From Anthoceros angustus (Eukaryota > Streptophyta > Anthocerotopsida > Anthocerotales > Anthocerotaceae): a DNA stretch of 64,000 bases. The notes beneath the pieces were generated by a model. It did no database searches and was not told where the DNA came from. It saw nothing but the letters and a program-made list of their open reading frames with translations. The stretch is taken from positions 62,001 to 126,000 of the forward strand of contig MU008166.1 in the NCBI GenBank assembly GCA_010909165.1, in the 5' to 3' direction. This document shows, one piece after another, positions 62,181-64,000 of the stretch (its first letter is position 1; each line of letters opens with the position of its first letter). Position numbers and translations under genes: made by a program.

Positions 62181-63512
62181 GGGTAGTGAGAGTGGTGAGA
62201 GGAACGACTAGAGGAACGTGACGAGCGAAGATACGGACGCCGAACGGATCCTTAAACGCTTGGCCACACCGGCCCGTCGGACGCTACGGTAGTTAGCAAA
62301 ATGACGGATGTGTGTTGAGGCCGAACATAAAGTGAGGTGAGAATCGATTGAACGCTGCAAACGGAGCCTATCATTCTTTGGGAGCGGACTTTACTACAAC
62401 GACATTACGGATTGTGCTACCGGCCGCCAAATAAAGTCGTTACAGAACGCCATGTCACCAAGAAAGTGCTTTGCAATCGAACCGTCGCCTTGGATGCGTT
62501 ATCAGGAGCAGCCATGTCCTCATTCCCCCGTTTGATTGTGCAGGCATACACTGGGGATGGTGAGGTTCAATCCCAATATCAAAGAGAACTTCCCGAGGTG
62601 CAATGGACGAGGAGAAGAGCGGACCTGAACGCCCCACCGAAGCGGCCGCATGTTCTGCCACAGGACATCCCCAGCTCCCCACGAGGCACTACGGGCCGCC
62701 AAGGTGTGCTTACTCACTTGCATTCTCATGGAGGTTGGATTTGTGAATTTAATCATCTCGTAGAAGTCTATGGCATACCAGTAGCGATTCACCCGACACG
62801 GCCGACATCACGGCCATCGGCCTCCCCTACCATTCCGAGGTGCCTGCCACGGACACCAAGAAATCTCAACCGGTATGCCGCGCTGGAGGGATCCCCATGC
62901 AAACAACGGTGTGAGCAAGCAGCTACCGCAAGAAACCAAGCCACTCGGGCTCCGAATCGTGGGGCGACTTGTTCATCCGGTGGAGTCCGACACTCACCAT
63001 CGCACGATCGAAGAATGCGGCAATAGACTGAATGAGGCGATTTCCGAGCACTCCAAGATCGGCGACCGCCATCTTATCACCCCAAACGGTGAGTGAGACT
63101 TTGGTGTCTGAGCTACGAGTGTCCGTGCCAAAAGAGGCGAGCTGGAGTCCCAATGAGGAAATGTGAAGTGGAAAGCATCAACATTGATTTGAAGGCATGT
63201 TGCAATCGGATGTGTCTCCACAGTTGACAAAAGAAAGGTTTCGTGAACAACGGTATCGCTATTTACGGATGGGGAGGCAGGAGCAGAAACATTTTGGAAT
63301 CCTCATACAAAGCAGCAAGAGCTGGGTAACGCAAAGTTATTACTCATCTTCCGGGCCGGATCCTTTCCGGCCGCTATGCTTCGAAGAGTGTATTGCCTCG
63401 CCACCAGATATGAAGAGTTGAAGAGTAGAGTCATCGAATGCACCGTGGGATGCCATGAGGTCAATAAAACAAATAGCCTCACCATGCCTTAAGTGCAATA
63501 GCCGGATGGACA
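62181..63512. other. Unassigned region
   Basis: About 1.3 kb with several short open stretches on both strands (for example 62412-63026, plus, beginning at TTG). None matches a family I recognise and their borders do not agree with splice sites I could trust. Confidence 0.35.
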
Positions 63513-63759
63513 ATGCTTTCCAACATGGAGAGACTTCCAAATATCGAGGTCTTCAACCTACCCGACACATACACAAAACTAGAAATTTGGGGTGAATATA
63601 GGCGGCATTGTGAACAAAGAGGTCAGTATGTGACTTACGCGGTTCTTGAAGCTATGGAAAGGGCACTTCAAAGATTCCAAAGTCCAACAGATTCTCCACT
63701 TGCTCGCTCTACCGGATTGAAAACAACTATACAAATACAATCTCAAAGGTTGATCAAGG
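63513..63759 (+). CDS. Possible exon of an unrecognised gene
   Basis: ATG 63513 opens a frame (MLSNMERLPNIEVFNLPDTY) that stays open to a consensus donor, gatcaag/gtaagtaac, at 63759/63760. The peptide WGEYRRHCEQRGQYVTYAVL shows no known motif. The donor quality and charged composition hint at a real exon; evidence is otherwise thin. Confidence 0.25.
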
Positions 63760-63956
63760 TAAGTAACATTCTTTTCCTTATCCCATGTTTTCCAAAGATA
63801 CCGAGGGTTGACCGCGAGGCCAAACCCTCAATGGCAGTGTTATGTCTACTATGTCAATATGCCCCGCTGGATGCCGAGGTGGACGCCTGACGCCGCCCAC
63901 CATACGCCCTGCACCATATGTCCTTAGGATTATGTGTGGATGGTTCCTGGTCATGA

Positions 63957-63974
63957 GGGCGCCGGCCGGGCGCC
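63957..63974. repeat. GC palindrome (GGCGCC family), single
   Basis: gggcgccggccgggcgcc preceded by tcatga, as in the other members, 11 kb from the methyltransferase locus. Confidence 0.7.
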
Positions 63975-64000
63975 TCGGGTAACCCATGCATGTGCCTATC

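Noticed and set aside
62412-63026. 204-codon plus-strand frame
   Set aside because: Begins at TTG, has no recognisable motif, and overlaps equally open minus-strand frames.

Overview
The window looks like nuclear DNA of a land plant. The support is plant gene families (PLS-class PPR protein with an E domain, NDX homeobox protein, SnRK1 alpha kinase, GRAS protein), spliceosomal introns of about 80-200 bp with GT-AG ends, and a eukaryotic tRNA-Ala. Compact genes with short introns suggest a non-seed plant (bryophyte or lycophyte), but the species cannot be fixed from sequence alone. Coordinates and splice sites were read by eye; no alignment or search was run. Several apparent ORF starts in the window are GTG or TTG, so starts were reset to real ATG codons. 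|| Layout, 1-34 kb (gene-dense, well-behaved sequence): tubulin-folding cofactor B (-, 3' end cut by the window edge); a divergent intron-poor PPR gene (+); the nodulin-homeobox gene NDX (+); tRNA-Ala(UGC) (+); a broken SnRK1-like kinase (+); a duplicated NDX 3' end; a roughly 55-65 bp satellite; a tRNA-Ala relic; a complete but divergent SnRK1-like kinase (+); the canonical SnRK1 alpha gene (-), convergent with it; about 11 kb with only simple repeats and one tRNA-derived SINE-like piece; and a GRAS gene (-). The block [NDX 3' end - tRNA-Ala - SnRK1-like kinase] was duplicated in tandem, and the junction can be placed near base 12947. || Layout, 34-64 kb (repeat-rich, indel-riddled): a 2.7 kb segment present twice (36219-38926 and 44008-46702), each with a broken nepenthesin-type aspartic protease and an array of short palindromes; between the copies a 4.1 kb Mutator-like element with terminal inverted repeats and a 9-bp target-site duplication; a truncated LTR retrotransposon with a tRNA-Asp primer site and a gag start (-); a broken gene (-) joining a ParB-like domain to a SAM-dependent DNA methyltransferase-like domain; and an 8 kb GC-rich block in which nearly every part occurs at least twice in staircase order. 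A GC-rich palindrome family built on GGCGCC is scattered through the methyltransferase locus and recurs at the window end. || Two themes deserve attention: the ParB-methyltransferase gene with its palindrome mini-elements, and the duplicated SnRK1-like kinase beside true SnRK1. A caution applies to 36-64 kb: adjacent near-copies differing mainly by 1-6 nt indels look like unmerged overlaps of error-prone sequence, so many frameshifts there may not be biological.
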